Counted from the stretch's first letter, positions 1 through 13,004 are shown. The stretch: DNA of 64,000 bases from Lycocorax pyrrhopterus obiensis (GCA_014706295.1 JACSVZ010000001.1:87108237-87172236), one strand, 5' to 3'. Numbers and translations are program-made. The notes: a model not told the origin generated them from the sequence alone.

Positions 1-3000
1 CAGGATTTCCTAAAAGTTGGTGAAGTCAAGGGAGATTTTACCATCAAGTTAAATGATCATATGCATAGACCAGTGCCCAAGTGCTTTTGAAATCCCATTA
101 CGCTTTATGCTTTCAACCATCTGAGAGCTTCAGATTATAAGGCATTCTGCACTGGAAAGATTTCTTCTTAATAAGGAAGCAGTAAGAGAAAGGAATGAAA
201 TCGGGGAGATAAAGATAAAGCTCTCTCAAAGGGCAACCCAAATTCAGACCAAATGTGGCAAAGGTTTCTGAAGTGATCAGGCTTGTTCTCTTCTTTATTT
301 ACTCCCCAGACTATTCCCATTTGGTCCCTCTTTCTGTAGAACAGAAGTTCAAAAATAGGACAGAAAAAAGCTGATTTTTTAGTATTTCCAGCTGGGCCTA
401 AAGTCAAATGTGCTTGAAATAGTGTGAGAAAGACTGATATGATTGTGGTGAGAGCCATTTGAGTACCTGGATAGATGTCTCGAACCAGGCCTAAAAGCAG
501 AAGTACAGACAGCTCAAGGGAAAATGTGCTCACATGATGTACTGTGAAATTTGGCAAAATCAGTGGCTCTTGATTTCAATAAGCAACTGAACTGCCCCTG
601 AGCACCAAACCTTCTGTGCTTTACCATCACCTTATAAAATGCTCCAGCCTGTAGAGTCACTGATGGCAGGAGTGGGTGTTTGTTGTCAGTACCCTGATGG
701 AGATGGGCGTGTGTCTGCCCTTGCAAATTGCTTTTTTTAAACGTTCTTACAGAAAAAGAGGAGGGAGAATAACATGTAATTCAATATTGTGGTTACTGTC
801 CTTCTCTCTCACTTTCCAGAGTCAGGAGCGATTTAAAGAGTTGTTTAAAGGACTGCCTGCCTGTTGCCCCTTCCCTAATTTAGCATCCTTATACCTGCAT
901 GTGAAGATTAGAGTTCCACTGGGATGTGAGAGCAAAACAGGGTTATATGCATGGATCCTTAATTAAAACAGACCTCCCAACCTTAGGAAAAAGAAAAAAA
1001 AAATCAAAATCTGGCACAACATCAAGTGGCATTAGCAGTATCAGCATCACACTAGGTGCCCTACAGAAGAGGAAACTGTGAAAGAGCACTCAAAAATAAT
1101 GACTGAGTTTCCATGATGCTGTCAAGACTTTCACATCCCAGGCTGCCAGGTGTGGATTACTTGAACTAGAAGTATAAAAGCCGTATAAAACACAAATGAA
1201 GCAGAAAAATTGAAATCTCAGCAGGTGACTATGTACTATAAGAAGGAATCAGTCCTTTAAAGCTTCGTCTGGGGAAGGAAGAGGAGGAGCAAGAGAATAC
1301 TAGACCTAGCATTTCCACATTTCCTTTGTTTCCAGGGCATTTTCTTCCCCCTTACTTTTTTTTCCTTTTTTGTTTGGCTCGTAGTGTCAAATCTGATGCT
1401 TGAAGACATCTGAAACCTGTTTTATCCCCTCTCACCTCCACATCTGCCTTGGCATTGTTATCACAATTACAAGGGCAGGTGACAGTTCTCCAGGCTTAGA
1501 ATCCAACCTCTCCTGCAGTGAAATTCAATTGAGTAGCATCATTTCTTTGAAAAATAAACAAGACTGCAAGCTCTGCAACTGAGTAGTAAATTAAATGTGT
1601 TCACAGAGCTTCAGAATCCTCTTTGCCTTTCATGTTATAGTGCCTGACTTCCTATTAAAATTATTGCTAACGTAGTCAGGGCAGTGACAAGGAGCATTTT
1701 TGTGAAAGAGAGATGTTATTGCAATGAGCTTGTAGGTGTCAGTTTTATCCTGGACAAGCAGATCCAGGAAAAAGAATATGTGGCTTGTTAAGGTTGCTCT
1801 AGTGCAGCAGCAAAGAGTAAGGTGAAATAATGTGGTGTCCCTTCACTCTCCCAAGCAATGTAATTCACTGTACAGTGAGAGGAGTGCTGGGCACTCCTCA
1901 TGGCCCTCTTGCACTCATGTGGCTGACAGAGGATTTCAGGGTCAGATATGAACCATGGAATCTACCTGCTTGCTGCCTTGCTCCCTGTGCCCTCCCTCCC
2001 TCCCTCCCAGCAAAACATTTTCTTTAGCCAGGGGAACATAACTAGGCAGAAAATAGGTCAGTGGGCAGTTAGGAACAGTATATTTCTGTGACAATAAATA
2101 TATGTATTTATTTGATACGGTAAACAATTCTTCTCTTAATTATTTGTTTTACCTCCTTTTTTAATTTACTTTCTATTTTTCAATTAATGCATCTTTGTAT
2201 AGAGAGAGTCAACATTTATAAGGAAAGGGTAAAACCTTTTATTGTACCAATTAGTATGTATGCAATACTTTTCTGGGCTGGTAGATGAATAGCTGTGGCA
2301 ATTTATTTTAGGCTGAGCAGCTACATATATCTTCTGACCAGCACTGAACAAAAGATTTTGAGGCCATTTCTTATGTAGCAGTGGAGTAGACTGCTAGTTG
2401 AAGGGGCCAGACAGGATACTTAAAAAAAACCTGCTCTTTTCTTTGCATCTCGTTTCTAATACAGAATATTCTCATTGGTACCATTTTTTTATATTCATTG
2501 AACCTTTATTCCAGAACTGAGATTAGCATTGATTCATTAAGGTCTAACTGTCCTACTGCAGTGCAATTCCTACGTGTTACTGACACCAAACACTGCCATC
2601 TCCAGAGCAACTTTTTGAGGTTATCAAATGAAACAGTTATATTTGAATTCATACAGCCACACCACACTGAATGGCATTTAATCAGTTCGTAGAAAGCAGT
2701 CCTGGTGCTTATTAACTCCCAAAAAGCTACTGCCTTCAGTTGCCAGCTAGATAACTTTTTTTTTTTTGCCAATAGATAGTTGCCTCTAAATGCCTAGGGA
2801 ATGATGATGCTTGGTGGCAAGTGCAGGCTATAAAATATTTATCTTTAATACACAATTGTGTTACTGCAGCCTCTAATAGGATTTGGTGTCAGGCAAACAT
2901 CTGCCTTGGCCTCTGGCCCAAAGATAGGGAAACAAGCTATTAAGTTGAATGTTGCATAGTAAATAAATAAGGCAGAAATACTGTTAAAGTAGCTGTACTG

Positions 3001-3985
3001 CTGACCAGCAAACATGGTGAGTATATAAAAAAGGAGTCCATCAGGAGTCTAGCAATTTGTCTACCTTCTTAATATGTTTATTGTGTTGCATCTGGATAAA
3101 GGTAATTCATGTTGGTAATTGTGAGCCAGGCCAACAGTTCTTTATAGAGTTCACCACAGTAGAATTGGCTTTCATGGGGCTTTTTGTCAGCAGCAAAGTA
3201 GTCCCCTGAGCAGACCATTAGCCTGGGAGCTTTGTCGCTGTCACATGAGTCAGTTTATAAATATGAAGCAAATGCTGTGCTGTATTTGTCCATGCCTCAG
3301 ATTAACAACCTAACAAAAAATGGGAATGGTAGCAATTAACACTTTCATATTGGACTCGGTGATATCCTTAAATGCAAGATAGTGTAGTGTGAAATCTTAT
3401 TGTGGGTATGGGCTGGATCATGCCAGTTTATGGCTTCTGTCAGAGTAGAGGGTGATTACAGTGGGAAAACTAGCAATGAGATAAAGGTTTCAGCCAAGTT
3501 TCCCTCAAATTCTACCAGCTGTGAGTTTACTTGGGCTGAAAAACACCCCCTGAAAAGAATGGCAAAAATAGCGAATCAGTGTTATTTTGTGCAATATGTT
3601 GAATTACAGCTGCTGAGGATACTTAGGGATTTTTTTTTTGTTTCTTTCTTTGCTTTGATAATTAAAGCTCATGAGCAGAAAGGACCTTAAAGAGTACTTC
3701 AGAAGAAGAGTTTTGCTCTTGGAGAAGTCTAGGCTTTCGCACTTAATGAAGGTTTTCCATTTCTTAGTTTTATGAATCCAGAAACAGTTTTGTACATCCT
3801 CCTTTTCCTGGCTGAGGTAGGCTGTCCTAGGGTAGGGAGTACCTGCTCTGTCAGGCAGGGCATTTCTATACCATTCTGCAAAATGAGACAGTGTGGATCT
3901 GAAGACCAAGTGTCTCATTATGTCATTTAGACTGTGTCTCAGAGGAGATCTGGAGGTTTACAATATTTATTGAGGAAATAATGGA

Positions 3986-4432
3986 GAGCTGCGAAGATGC
4001 TCGGAGCACTTTTCCTGTGGAGACAGGCTAAGGGAGTTGGGCTTGCTCAGCCTGGAGAAGAGAAGGCTCCAAGGAGCCCTTAGAGCACCTTCTAGTACTT
4101 AAAGGGGCTACAAGACAGCTGGAGAGAGACTTTTTACAAGGGCATGGGGTGATAGGACTAGGAGGAATGGCTTTAAACTGACAAGTGGGCAGGTTCAGAT
4201 TAGATACTAGGAAGAAGTTACTCACTGTGTGGGTAATGAGGCACTGGCACAGATTGCCCAGAGAAACTGTGGCTGACCCATCCCTGGAGGTGTTCAAGGC
4301 CAGTTTGGATGGGGTGTGGAGCAACTTGGTCCAGTGGAAGGTGTCTCTGCTAATGGCAGGGGGATTGGAACCTAGTGGTCTTTAAGGTCCCTTCCAATCC
4401 AAGCCATCCAGTGATTCTGCAATTCCATAAAA
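3986..4432 (+). repeat. CR1 LINE fragment, sense orientation, 3' part
   Basis: The sequence follows the conserved CR1 3' region in order: 'gagttgggcttgctcagcct', then 'ggagaagagaaggctcc', a block around 'gactttttacaagggcatg', 'ggcactggcacagattgccc', 'ggtgttcaaggccagtttgg', and finally 'aaggtcccttccaatccaag' with a degenerate tail. The copy is 5'-truncated, as is usual for CR1. Open frames across it on both strands are remnants or chance and are not host genes. Confidence 0.95.
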
Positions 4433-7400
4433 TGACTTGTTTTTTCAGTTGCTAGTTAGATTGTGAAGCTGGCAGAACACCTAATTCTGTAGGCAAACTT
4501 CTGCATTCCCTCTTAGAAACTCCACCACCTCAAGTTTTGCCAGTCTGCCCCTGGTGTGAGTTGTTCACTTTCAGAAGGTTCACTCCTGCTACCATTGGTG
4601 GTTGAAAGGTGGCATGGAAACTCTGTTTTCAGTGCTCTCTTTGGACACGATAGCAAAACCAGATGAAGGCATCATGCATCATCCACTGGCTGGCCCTCCA
4701 GTTATTAATCTCTGCCCTTACCAGCTGGTGTCAGTCAGATCTCTTAGGGGATTTGGAAGCCAGGAGAAAACTGTGGGAATCAGACTGGGAACAGAGAACC
4801 TATATATCTCTTTCTAAAAAAGAATTGTTCATGGTCTCACAGTGAACTTGAACAATTAAATAAAACAAAACAAAAACATTGTCATGATTCTCTAAAGCAG
4901 TTCCCATGGTACTATTCATAAAACGCCATATGGAATTTTGTATCTATTGGAAAATACTCTTCTAATTATGTGAACAGCTTCCAGAATAAGCTGTATAATG
5001 GAGACTAGAAGCCAGCCGTAACTGCAGTGGCCTGTTTTTAGTTATTGACTGACAGTTTGTCACCTCTGTAGCAATGCTGACTGTGAGCATACGCAAAAGA
5101 GAGACAGCTGCTTTGTGCCACTGACTTAGGGACTTCCTGAATGTTAAAGGTGTGTCTCCTCTATCATCTCAGCCCCATATGATAATAATTTGGCTAAGCC
5201 CTAGCTTCTGAAAATGTCTGTTTGATTCTTCATTCTTTCTAGGGTTCTCCCATCACGACTCCCTAATTTCTGATGCCAAGTCACCCGCCTCCTCCTGTTT
5301 AGCATGTAATGTAGGTGTTAGAGCAGTGTGCTTGGATGTGTGTGCATGTATACATGCCAGAAGGGCCAGAAAACTGACTCAGGTGCCCAACTGGTGGTCT
5401 GTAACCACTGAAACAAAATTCAGTCCTATGAATGGAAACAGAGGTTTTTATGAGGAGTATAACTTGCTAATGCCTGCAATCTACAAAGTAAAAAGAAATT
5501 CCAGTTTGTGATTCTGCCTAAAAATATGAATAGGAACATGCTCAGTGTCGCACACACAGCTTGCGGACTTGCTGCTCACAAGCCTCAGTCTCAGCCTTGT
5601 TTGTGCTCATTAGCTCTGGAGTTCCTGAGGGAAAAAGGTGCGTTCATTTAACACTTCCTTTATGGAAATACTTTGGAGTTGTTTGGGAGCAGCTTTGAGA
5701 CAAAGATGCACTGCATGAACCTTCATCGCTTTTCAGAATTGATTCTCAGTAGCGAAGAACTTTTGGAAGTGTGTGAAGACCTTAATTGCCCCGAATCACC
5801 AGGAAAGTTTGCATCCTTAACTGCTAAAAAACAGCAAGTGGCACAAGTCACAGGGGGAGTAGAGTTTCTTTTCACTTCATCTCATCTCTATCAGGCGGGT
5901 TATTCCCGGGCAAACAGAGGTGGTGTGAAATGAGAATACATTAAAATTGTTACTTTTGGCTATATTAGAAAAACAAGGCACATCAGAGAAAGCAATGAAA
6001 TAGGATGAAAGGATTTTTAAGGGCCTACTCTATTATTAATAGTATAGGGTATTCAGGCCACAAGCAAGAGCTACTTAGGTGTCTCAGTGAGGAAGGTAAA
6101 ATGGGTTTCATCCACCTGTTTTTTAATTCCTTTTGAGTTAGCCACTGTATGGTATGAAACAGTTTGGCCACACTTGCAAAGAAGCGTCTGGGAAATCAAA
6201 GATTGAAGAGGCAGTGATAGATGAAGTGGTATATGTGCATATCAGTGCAGTTTTACGAAGAAAAATGCCAGATCTGTATATGAACCAGAAAATAGTTGTA
6301 AATTTTTCTCTTTTTTTAATACTTGAGTGTCAGTCACTGTCAGCAGGGATCTGACCAGTTATAGGTGTCTGTGCTGAACTAGTCAGAGGCGGAAAGGATG
6401 CACCACCAGAGTAAAGATTCTTACATGGATTCCCCCAGAGATTCTGGACAGGTTGGTTACCTAAGCACAGGTATGCTCCATTATTGAGGTCACTCTGAAC
6501 TTTAAATCCCTTTGTACATACTCATTATTGTGGACAGAGTAATTCAGTTTAACCTGCAGTGGACATTGAATTGGTGTACAGAGTTTTGCCTGTCTTGTCC
6601 TAGGATCATAGACATACCAGCTGAACTCACTATAACTGCAAAATACTGTTTCCAGTAACAAAGATTACCATTTAGCTGATGTGGTGCATTGTCACACTTT
6701 AGAACAGTTGCTGTGCTTGATATGTTACTTTTTAGATACTTTCTAGATATTTCCGTGGGGTTTTTTACTATTTTGCTGAAATATTATATTTCATAAATAT
6801 ACCAAGAAAGCTATATGGCTATTTACTCCTTTTCAACATCTCAGTTTAGTCCATTAAAGCAAAAACTTGGGGAAAAGCTTTTAAAAACAGTTTTTAATAT
6901 TCTAAAGGTGTTGTCATAACACTGGGGGTCTGTCCTGCATCAAGCCCTGACATAGGTATTCCCCTTGACTTCAAAGGTCACACATGTGTTACATCTATGC
7001 AGTGTTGCTCCAGCTGCTCAGGCAGCCCCTGACCCAGCATGGCAGCAGGGTGGTGAGGTGTCATGAGACAGCTGCACTGATGCTGAATAGCATGGCCCTT
7101 CTCTTCCCAGTTTTCAGGCAGCAGAAAAAAAAATACTCAAGTTTTTTTCTGCTGCATGCATTTTTTTGCCACCTTTTGAGCTTAACCACCTCACTAAAGG
7201 ATCTGACAAGTGCCAGAGCCAGCACAAGAAGAGAGAGCTTAGAGTTGTTCTTAGGATGAGAAGATTAGAGGAAAAGGACTGACCCTTTCAGCAGCAGGAG
7301 CTGTTAAATCTCCTTACCCCTCTCATTATCTTGTTTCACAGTACTCATACTCTGTATGTTCTTCATGTGTGTAAGTATGTGCATAAATAACTTCTTTTTC

Positions 7401-8609
7401 CTAAATTTCTGCATATATTTATTGAAGAAAAATGTAAGTATTGTAAAAAAAAAGTGTAGAGAAAAAAAGGCATAAAGTGAATTTGTTTTTGTTTCCAGCA
7501 GTGACATTAACCCATGACAAATTTGTGAAGATTGTATACACATGGGCTAATACTAACTTTTCATTTACAGGATAGATTTGTGTTTATACCTGCTATGAAG
7601 TGAGAGATGGTATTCCTAAATATCGGTATAAATGCACAAGGCCTGAGTCATTATTTCTTTATTCGAGGAAGCATGGCTGCTCTCTGATTGGAATAAAGAT
7701 GGCAGCTCAAGCCTAAAGGGTTGACTACATGCTGTGACTGTATTTCCATACACCATCAAGTGAATATCTGCTTAACTATGGAGCATTAGAAAACTGACAG
7801 CACTTCCTTGTTCCTTCCTTGCTGTGTGGAGCTGTCTGATTATGAGATGTCTGAAGCCAGGACTTAAAACACAAATGCTTTAAACTGGTTTTATTATTTA
7901 AAATTGCTGTTGTCCGTATGAATGATTAAATTACACCACATCCTTTAAAATGTCCTTCAGAAACCTCTGCTCTTTGGAGAACACCCATCCAGAAACAGGC
8001 TTCCTTTCATTTGTGGTTAGAAACTAATCTGCACGTCTCTGCTGCTGATTCTCTTCACTTGCACTGATTGGGAGTTTACAGATGTCTTTGCTACCACAAG
8101 GTCTCGTGAAGGACGTCTGTGAAAATGCAGTCATTATTCAAAGGGCTGAGATTTTCACCCCACTCCGTGTCTACCACCAGTGCCCCTTCTGTATATCCAA
8201 ATCCAGTTTACATCTGATGTGCATCTCCCTCACAGAAAATGTGAAATAGAGTGTAGAATGAACCATGGTATTTATTACAATGTCTTTCAAAGCCCCACTC
8301 ACATTTACTCAGTCTTCACTCACAGTTTAGTGTAAGAAAATAAATTATTTTCATTCTCTTTTTGATGTGTTTACCAGCTTATGTTCTTTTATGAAAGACA
8401 TGTTTTAGCCCCAATATTCTGAACTCTTCTGAAAAGAGAAGTGCTAGATAACATTTTGCTTACCTGTTAACTTTCCCTGAAAAATGAATGGCTGGTGTTT
8501 TTGCCAAAGTCAGGGAATTTAAGATGATAACTAGAAACAGAAGAAAATGTAAAACAGACCCATTCCTGTTTTACCAAATAGAATATTAGCCCCAGCACTC
8601 TGAGCTGTT

Positions 8610-8655
8610 AAATATATAAATTATATATTATATAATGTATTAAGTTCAATATAAT
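8610..8655. repeat. AT-rich simple sequence
   Basis: A run made almost only of A and T with alternating TA steps (tatataaattatatattata and onwards). It is low-complexity intronic sequence; I see no other function. Confidence 0.6.
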
Positions 8656-9184
8656 ATTGCAGAGCAAATAAGAAGAAATTTGATTAGAAGTATTCCTTGA
8701 ATAGGCAGATGGGATGAACCAAGGGTCTTTGTTCAGTAAGTTCATAGGGGAACATATCTATCATTGCCCAGCTCTGTTTGGCACAAATAAATGCCTCAAG
8801 GTCGCTTAGTCATGTCACAAAACTGGACCAAAAGTGTGTGTTCTGCCATGAGAATGGGGAGTATTGCATTTCTACAATAAATTTAAGGAGGAAAAATGGT
8901 TGTAAAAATATGCAGTAGGAAAAGACGTTTGGAAGTTTCCAGGTACTGAGAGAATGCCAAACGTGGTGGGTGCTGAGCTGCTCATATTTAATCACAGGAT
9001 TTGCAGTTGGACCATCCGTTGGTGTAGATGGATGAGCATGGCTTAGTGGAGCTCACACTGATGCTTTCACCCTGAGTGCAGCGACTGCTTTGAAGCTTCA
9101 TCTGTCCTGCCCATCCAGAGCCCTCCTAAACTCAGAGGTGTTTTCTTGCCTAAAGAAGTTTCTGAATTCTCTTTTGTTTTCCAG

Positions 9185-9286
9185 AATCAGTGGATAACTG
9201 TCCCAGTAATTGCTATGGGAATGGAGACTGCGTGTCTGGGACTTGCCATTGCTTCCTTGGCTTTCTGGGCCCTGACTGTGGCAGAG
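9185..9286 (+). CDS. TENM4: Teneurin exon a: EGF-like repeat 1
   Basis: This 102-bp exon completes a split codon with its first two bases and then encodes [15 protein letters not shown] and on to G-P-D-C-G-R. It contains one full six-cysteine EGF module (EGF1), with the [12 protein letters not shown] ending typical of the first teneurin EGF. The acceptor is a T-rich tract ending ccag and the donor is gag/gtagga. Both flanking introns are phase 1, so the exon is symmetric. The module lies nearest the membrane in the extracellular stalk. A second AG six bases inside the exon (ending at 9190) would give an in-frame variant two residues shorter, so the exact 5' edge is slightly uncertain. The upstream exon is outside the window. 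Confidence 0.96.
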
Positions 9287-9487
9287 GTAGGAATTTGTGC
9301 TTGATTAACCGTTCCCCTCTCCCCTTCAATTAACATTTTTCTTCTGGAAATTATATTCATGATGGTACCTTTTGCAAAATACTCGTCACCCAGCGTGTGG
9401 ATGCTGCAGTAGAATGGAAACAAGTTGATCCATGACTTTGTTTGCTACAAATTTGCTAAAATTTCACTCAGCAGCTGAGGGATCCAC

Positions 9488-9842
9488 AGGTGTTTACCCT
9501 GGAGAAAAGGAGGCTCAGGGCAGATCTTACTGTTCTCTGCAACTACCTGAAAGGAAGGTGTAGCCAGGTGGGGATCAGTCTCCTCTCCCAAGTAATAGGT
9601 GACAGGACAAGAGGAAGCATCCTCCAGTTGTGCCAGGGGAGGTTTAGATTGGATATTGCGAAAAATCTCTTCAGCAAAAGGTTTGTCAAGCTGCTCAGGG
9701 AAGTGGTGGAATCACCATCTCTTGGAGTGTAGGTGTGGCATTTAGGGACATGGTTTAGTGGTGGGCTGGCATTGCCGGGCTAAGAGTTGGACTCGATGAT
9801 CCTGGAGGGCTTTTTCAACCTTAATGACACTGTGATTCTGTA
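9488..9842 (+). repeat. CR1 LINE fragment, sense, 3' end
   Basis: The fragment carries CR1 landmarks: 'ccctggagaaaaggaggctc', a run through 'gtgacaggacaagagg', 'ggtttagattggatatt', and the 3' end 'gggctaagagttggactcga' followed by 'tgatcctggagggctttttc' and 'gacactgtgattctg'. This 3' end matches the subfamily with 'ggttggactcgatgatct' rather than the one in the copies at 3986 and 48225. It starts only about 200 bp past the EGF1 donor. Confidence 0.93.
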
Positions 9843-10560
9843 CTGATCATGACTGCTGTGCCCTTAGCAGCAACACAACTCCTTGGGCTGCTTGTGAACG
9901 GGCAAAGTGTCACGTTGGAAATTTTCTCTCTGGAAGTGTCTTTAGAAAACATCCCTTATAAATGTGGCATTATGGTTTGTTGAGCAGAGCACTTTTATCA
10001 TGGCGTGGCATGACACTATAATGATACTTTCTTTTAAGACACTGACTGTACAAAAAGTACCTTGCAAGTCTGCCTGGGCCTGGCTGTGGGGAATAGGGCA
10101 GGGTTGGAGTAAGGCTAGGAGTGGAGTAATGGCAGGAACAACTGGTTACTCTGGCCAAAAGTAAAAACACTGGGAGGACTGGGAAGGAGACTTACCCCAG
10201 TAAACAGTATAATACATTTTTCTTCTCAAGTGATAAGTATTTTTAATAAATGGCTTTGGAAGGGTTTTCTTTGGCCTGAATTTTTTAGGTTATTTAAACA
10301 TTTAAAAAACAAACTGAAATACTTTTAGTAAGAACACATTTCAAACCAAGATATCAAAACCTTATATGTGGGAAATGACAGGATACTGTGCATCAACCTT
10401 TTCAAGACCTTTTTTGGCTCAAACAGTCCAACAAACTAAGTACAGGTTTATAAATCTGAGGAGGGAGGTAGCTTAAAACGCTAGTGCCCACCCAAGGAGC
10501 TTCAGTCAGGCTGCAGGTCAGGCCTTCCCCCCAGCTCCTGGCTGCTTTGGAAAGCAGGCT

Positions 10561-10740
10561 GGCGCCTTCCCAAGAGAGAGCTAAACTCTGTCCAGCCCCG
10601 GCCCTCTCCCCTTCCAGCTGAGCTGGGTCACATCCCAGCAGCGAGCCAGGAGACAGAGATAAGGAGCCGCGCACCCCCGGGGCAGGCGGGAGCTCCCTGC
10701 CGAGGCAGCGCGGGCCGGGCTCAACCCGGCGGGGTTTCAG
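10561..10740. other. Short CpG-rich patch in intron; possible regulatory element
   Basis: I count about 13 CpG dinucleotides in about 180 bp, ten or more of them between 10642 and 10731 (for example 'gccgcgcacccccggggcag' and 'cgaggcagcgcgggccgggc'). The surrounding intron is AT-rich and CpG-poor. The patch contains no recognised repeat and no exon. It could be an alternative promoter, an enhancer or a remnant of a GC-rich insertion; the sequence alone does not decide. Confidence 0.5.
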
Positions 10741-10817
10741 AGTTCACAGCCCAGGAAGATGGATGTGGCAAGCTGCATCCCTGAGAGCTCTTATGTCAAA
10801 CTTCTTGCTGACTCAGG

Positions 10818-10859
10818 TTACACTTGGTTTGCATTTCCTTACACTTGGTTTGCATTTCC
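10818..10859. repeat. Perfect 21-bp tandem duplication
   Basis: The unit ttacacttggtttgcatttcc occurs twice in direct succession (10818-10838 and 10839-10859) with no mismatch. Each copy holds GTTTGCAT, one base from the POU octamer ATTTGCAT. The perfect identity suggests a recent duplication. Confidence 0.9.
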
Positions 10860-12945
10860 AAGCTCCTTTTCAAATCCCTAGAGCTGGAGACAAAAGGAGT
10901 TTTTTTCCATGTCCCATAGCATATTCCAGCTCACACCTCCTAACTTTCAGTAGGGGCAGAAGTTCAGGGCTTGTTTCCCCCAAGGCTCCCTATAGAGTCT
11001 GTGGAGAAGAACAGCTTTCTTCACTGAGAGTCAGAATACTTAAACTCTTGTTCTGAATCCACTTTCAGAGGAGCTATGTCCTCAACTTTCTCAGGCTTTT
11101 CAGTGGAGCCATGTGAGTCTCTCCCATTTCACCAGAGCAGGTGCTCGAGCTGCTATGAACACCTTTTATTCACCTCTGTCTTTTCGTTCAGAATCATCTG
11201 GGTTCAGATCACAGGCTGCACTCTGCCTTTAGGAAGACAGAATAATACCTGGCGTGCCAAAATTATATTTGTGTATGCATTTCCATTCACTGGGTGTGTT
11301 GAATAGATCATGTTGCCATGAGCATGAGATCCAAGGATCCCAGCATTGACTTCCTGTTGGTTTTCAGGGTCATCCAAGATTCTTCTTTCGATCTACAAAT
11401 CCCTCAAAGGGCAGCATGTGTAAGGCTGTTACAGTATCCATCTGCAGCCATTCACAGTCCCTGTATGGAGCAGTAATCCTTAAATAAGCAGGTTCCTGCC
11501 CACAAGAAGAATTCTAGGTCATGGATTTCCTGGATGTTCCTTTGTTTCAATTCAGCCTTGTAATTCACCAAATGAATGGGAAACTCTGGAGCAGAAAGCC
11601 TTTCTCTTTTTAGTAATGGTTAATTATTAATGTATTATTAACCAATTGTTTTAAACAAAATAAATGAGAGCAAGTCACCAGAGATGTATTTCATAGGCTT
11701 TTTGAAGGTTTTCTTGGACACGGGAGGTGGTGTTTTCAAGTTCTATATAAAGTAAACAAACAAACAAATGGTCTTGCTCTCTGATGTTCAACTTTGCAAG
11801 AAATAGAGTATGCATTTGGGTTGTTGCTATCATTACCACACTAGAGAATTACTATAATTTTGTCATCACAGACATGGTTGGAATCTGAATGATCAAATAA
11901 TAATTATGTATCTTTATATATGGAAAAGAGTTGCACAAGTAATGGAGGAAAAAATTCAGAAACCTCTTTTGTCTTTATTCATTATTGTACACTGCAGAAG
12001 AGGTCTTGTTCTTGCCATTGCCTTGACATTTGCAGCAGTGCTTTCCTGGTGATGCTGAAAGTGTTCTCCACGGAAGGCTCTGTAGTGTCAGTCCCACTGC
12101 AGATGGCCAGTAATTTATCTGATCTTTTACTGAGTGATCAGCTGTCTTGTCAGGAAACATGTAAGTCTTTCACAGCAACCTCGCCCTGGTTAAAGGCAGT
12201 TATTCTTTCTTCTTGTTGAGAAGAACTGCAGACTGTCCCCTGCCAGTGCCTTGAAAGAAGAATGTCCATTACTGAGCATTGAAATTTGAGATGGGAGGGG
12301 CAGAAAATTCCATCAGATAGCTGAAAAGTGAAATTACAGAGTGAGTGTGCTGTGAACCATGTACACAACACAGTGTATCTTAAACAGTTTATGTCTCGTA
12401 TAGGTAGATACCATCTTGCAAGTGATGCACTTACAATGCACCACTGCAATGTGTTTCCTTTAAAGTGAACAGAGGGCTCCTTAGGAATAACAGTTGCCAA
12501 ATTCCTTTCTTTTCTAAACCTCTTTTATCTTGGTCAGGCAAATACAGTTCACTGCATATCAAACTGGCTTAACAGTCAGAGTTGGCAATGCTTCGTATTT
12601 TATTGAGGCTGCTGGAGTTCTGTAACACTCAAACTGACTTGCCCATAAGGACGCATGGAAACCACTCATGATGTGCTTTGTGAGATTACTGTCTGAAAAG
12701 ATGGGAAGAGAAGGGGAGGAAAGCTTTCCTCAACCGTGTTAATACCCCTTCCCATACATTATCTAAGTCAGGAACAAAGCAAAAGAGGATTCATCACATG
12801 CCTAATGCAGTTGAATTAAGCAGCAGAATGGAATATTCATTTCACATTTGTCCTGCATAAAATTGTTCATAATTGCCTTTCCGAGGGGCAGATGAGAAGA
12901 CCAGCTGCTCTCACCTAAGGCTGATGTGCAACAGCGAACAAGAGC

Positions 12946-13004
12946 AGTCTGTGTTGAATATATGTCCTTGCAGATGAGTCTGTGTTGAATATATGTCCTT
13001 GCAG
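12946..13004. repeat. Tandem duplication, 31-bp period, two copies
   Basis: A 28-bp block beginning agtctgtgttgaatatatgt and ending ccttgcag recurs after a three-base spacer (12946-12973 and 12977-13004). The two copies are identical over the 28 bases. Each copy ends with a pyrimidine-poor 'ccttgcag' that resembles a weak splice acceptor, but no plausible exon follows. Confidence 0.9.

Larger units (their letters stand above)
1..9184 (+). other. TENM4: 3' part of the intron upstream of the EGF1 exon
   Basis: At least 9.2 kb of AT-rich non-coding sequence ends at the acceptor before 9185, whose tract reads cttttgttttccag. I looked for the preceding teneurin exon (the juxtamembrane segment just before EGF1) and could not find one. 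The contents I can name are one CR1 fragment (about 3986-4432), a (TCCC)n-like run near 1992-2008 and an AT-rich stretch near 8610-8650. The remaining open frames are short and have no recognisable domain. Confidence 0.85.

Noticed and set aside
1990..2008. ccctccctccctccctccc run as a possible G-quadruplex or promoter element
   Set aside because: It is a short tetranucleotide run without CpG enrichment or a nearby exon. It is more likely simple sequence.
4028..4385. Open frames on both strands of up to 98 codons
   Set aside because: They are entirely within a CR1 fragment and similar frames recur in other CR1 copies.
1..9184. An upstream teneurin exon encoding the juxtamembrane segment
   Set aside because: No segment with suitable splice sites and teneurin-like peptide was found. 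The exon is probably outside the window.
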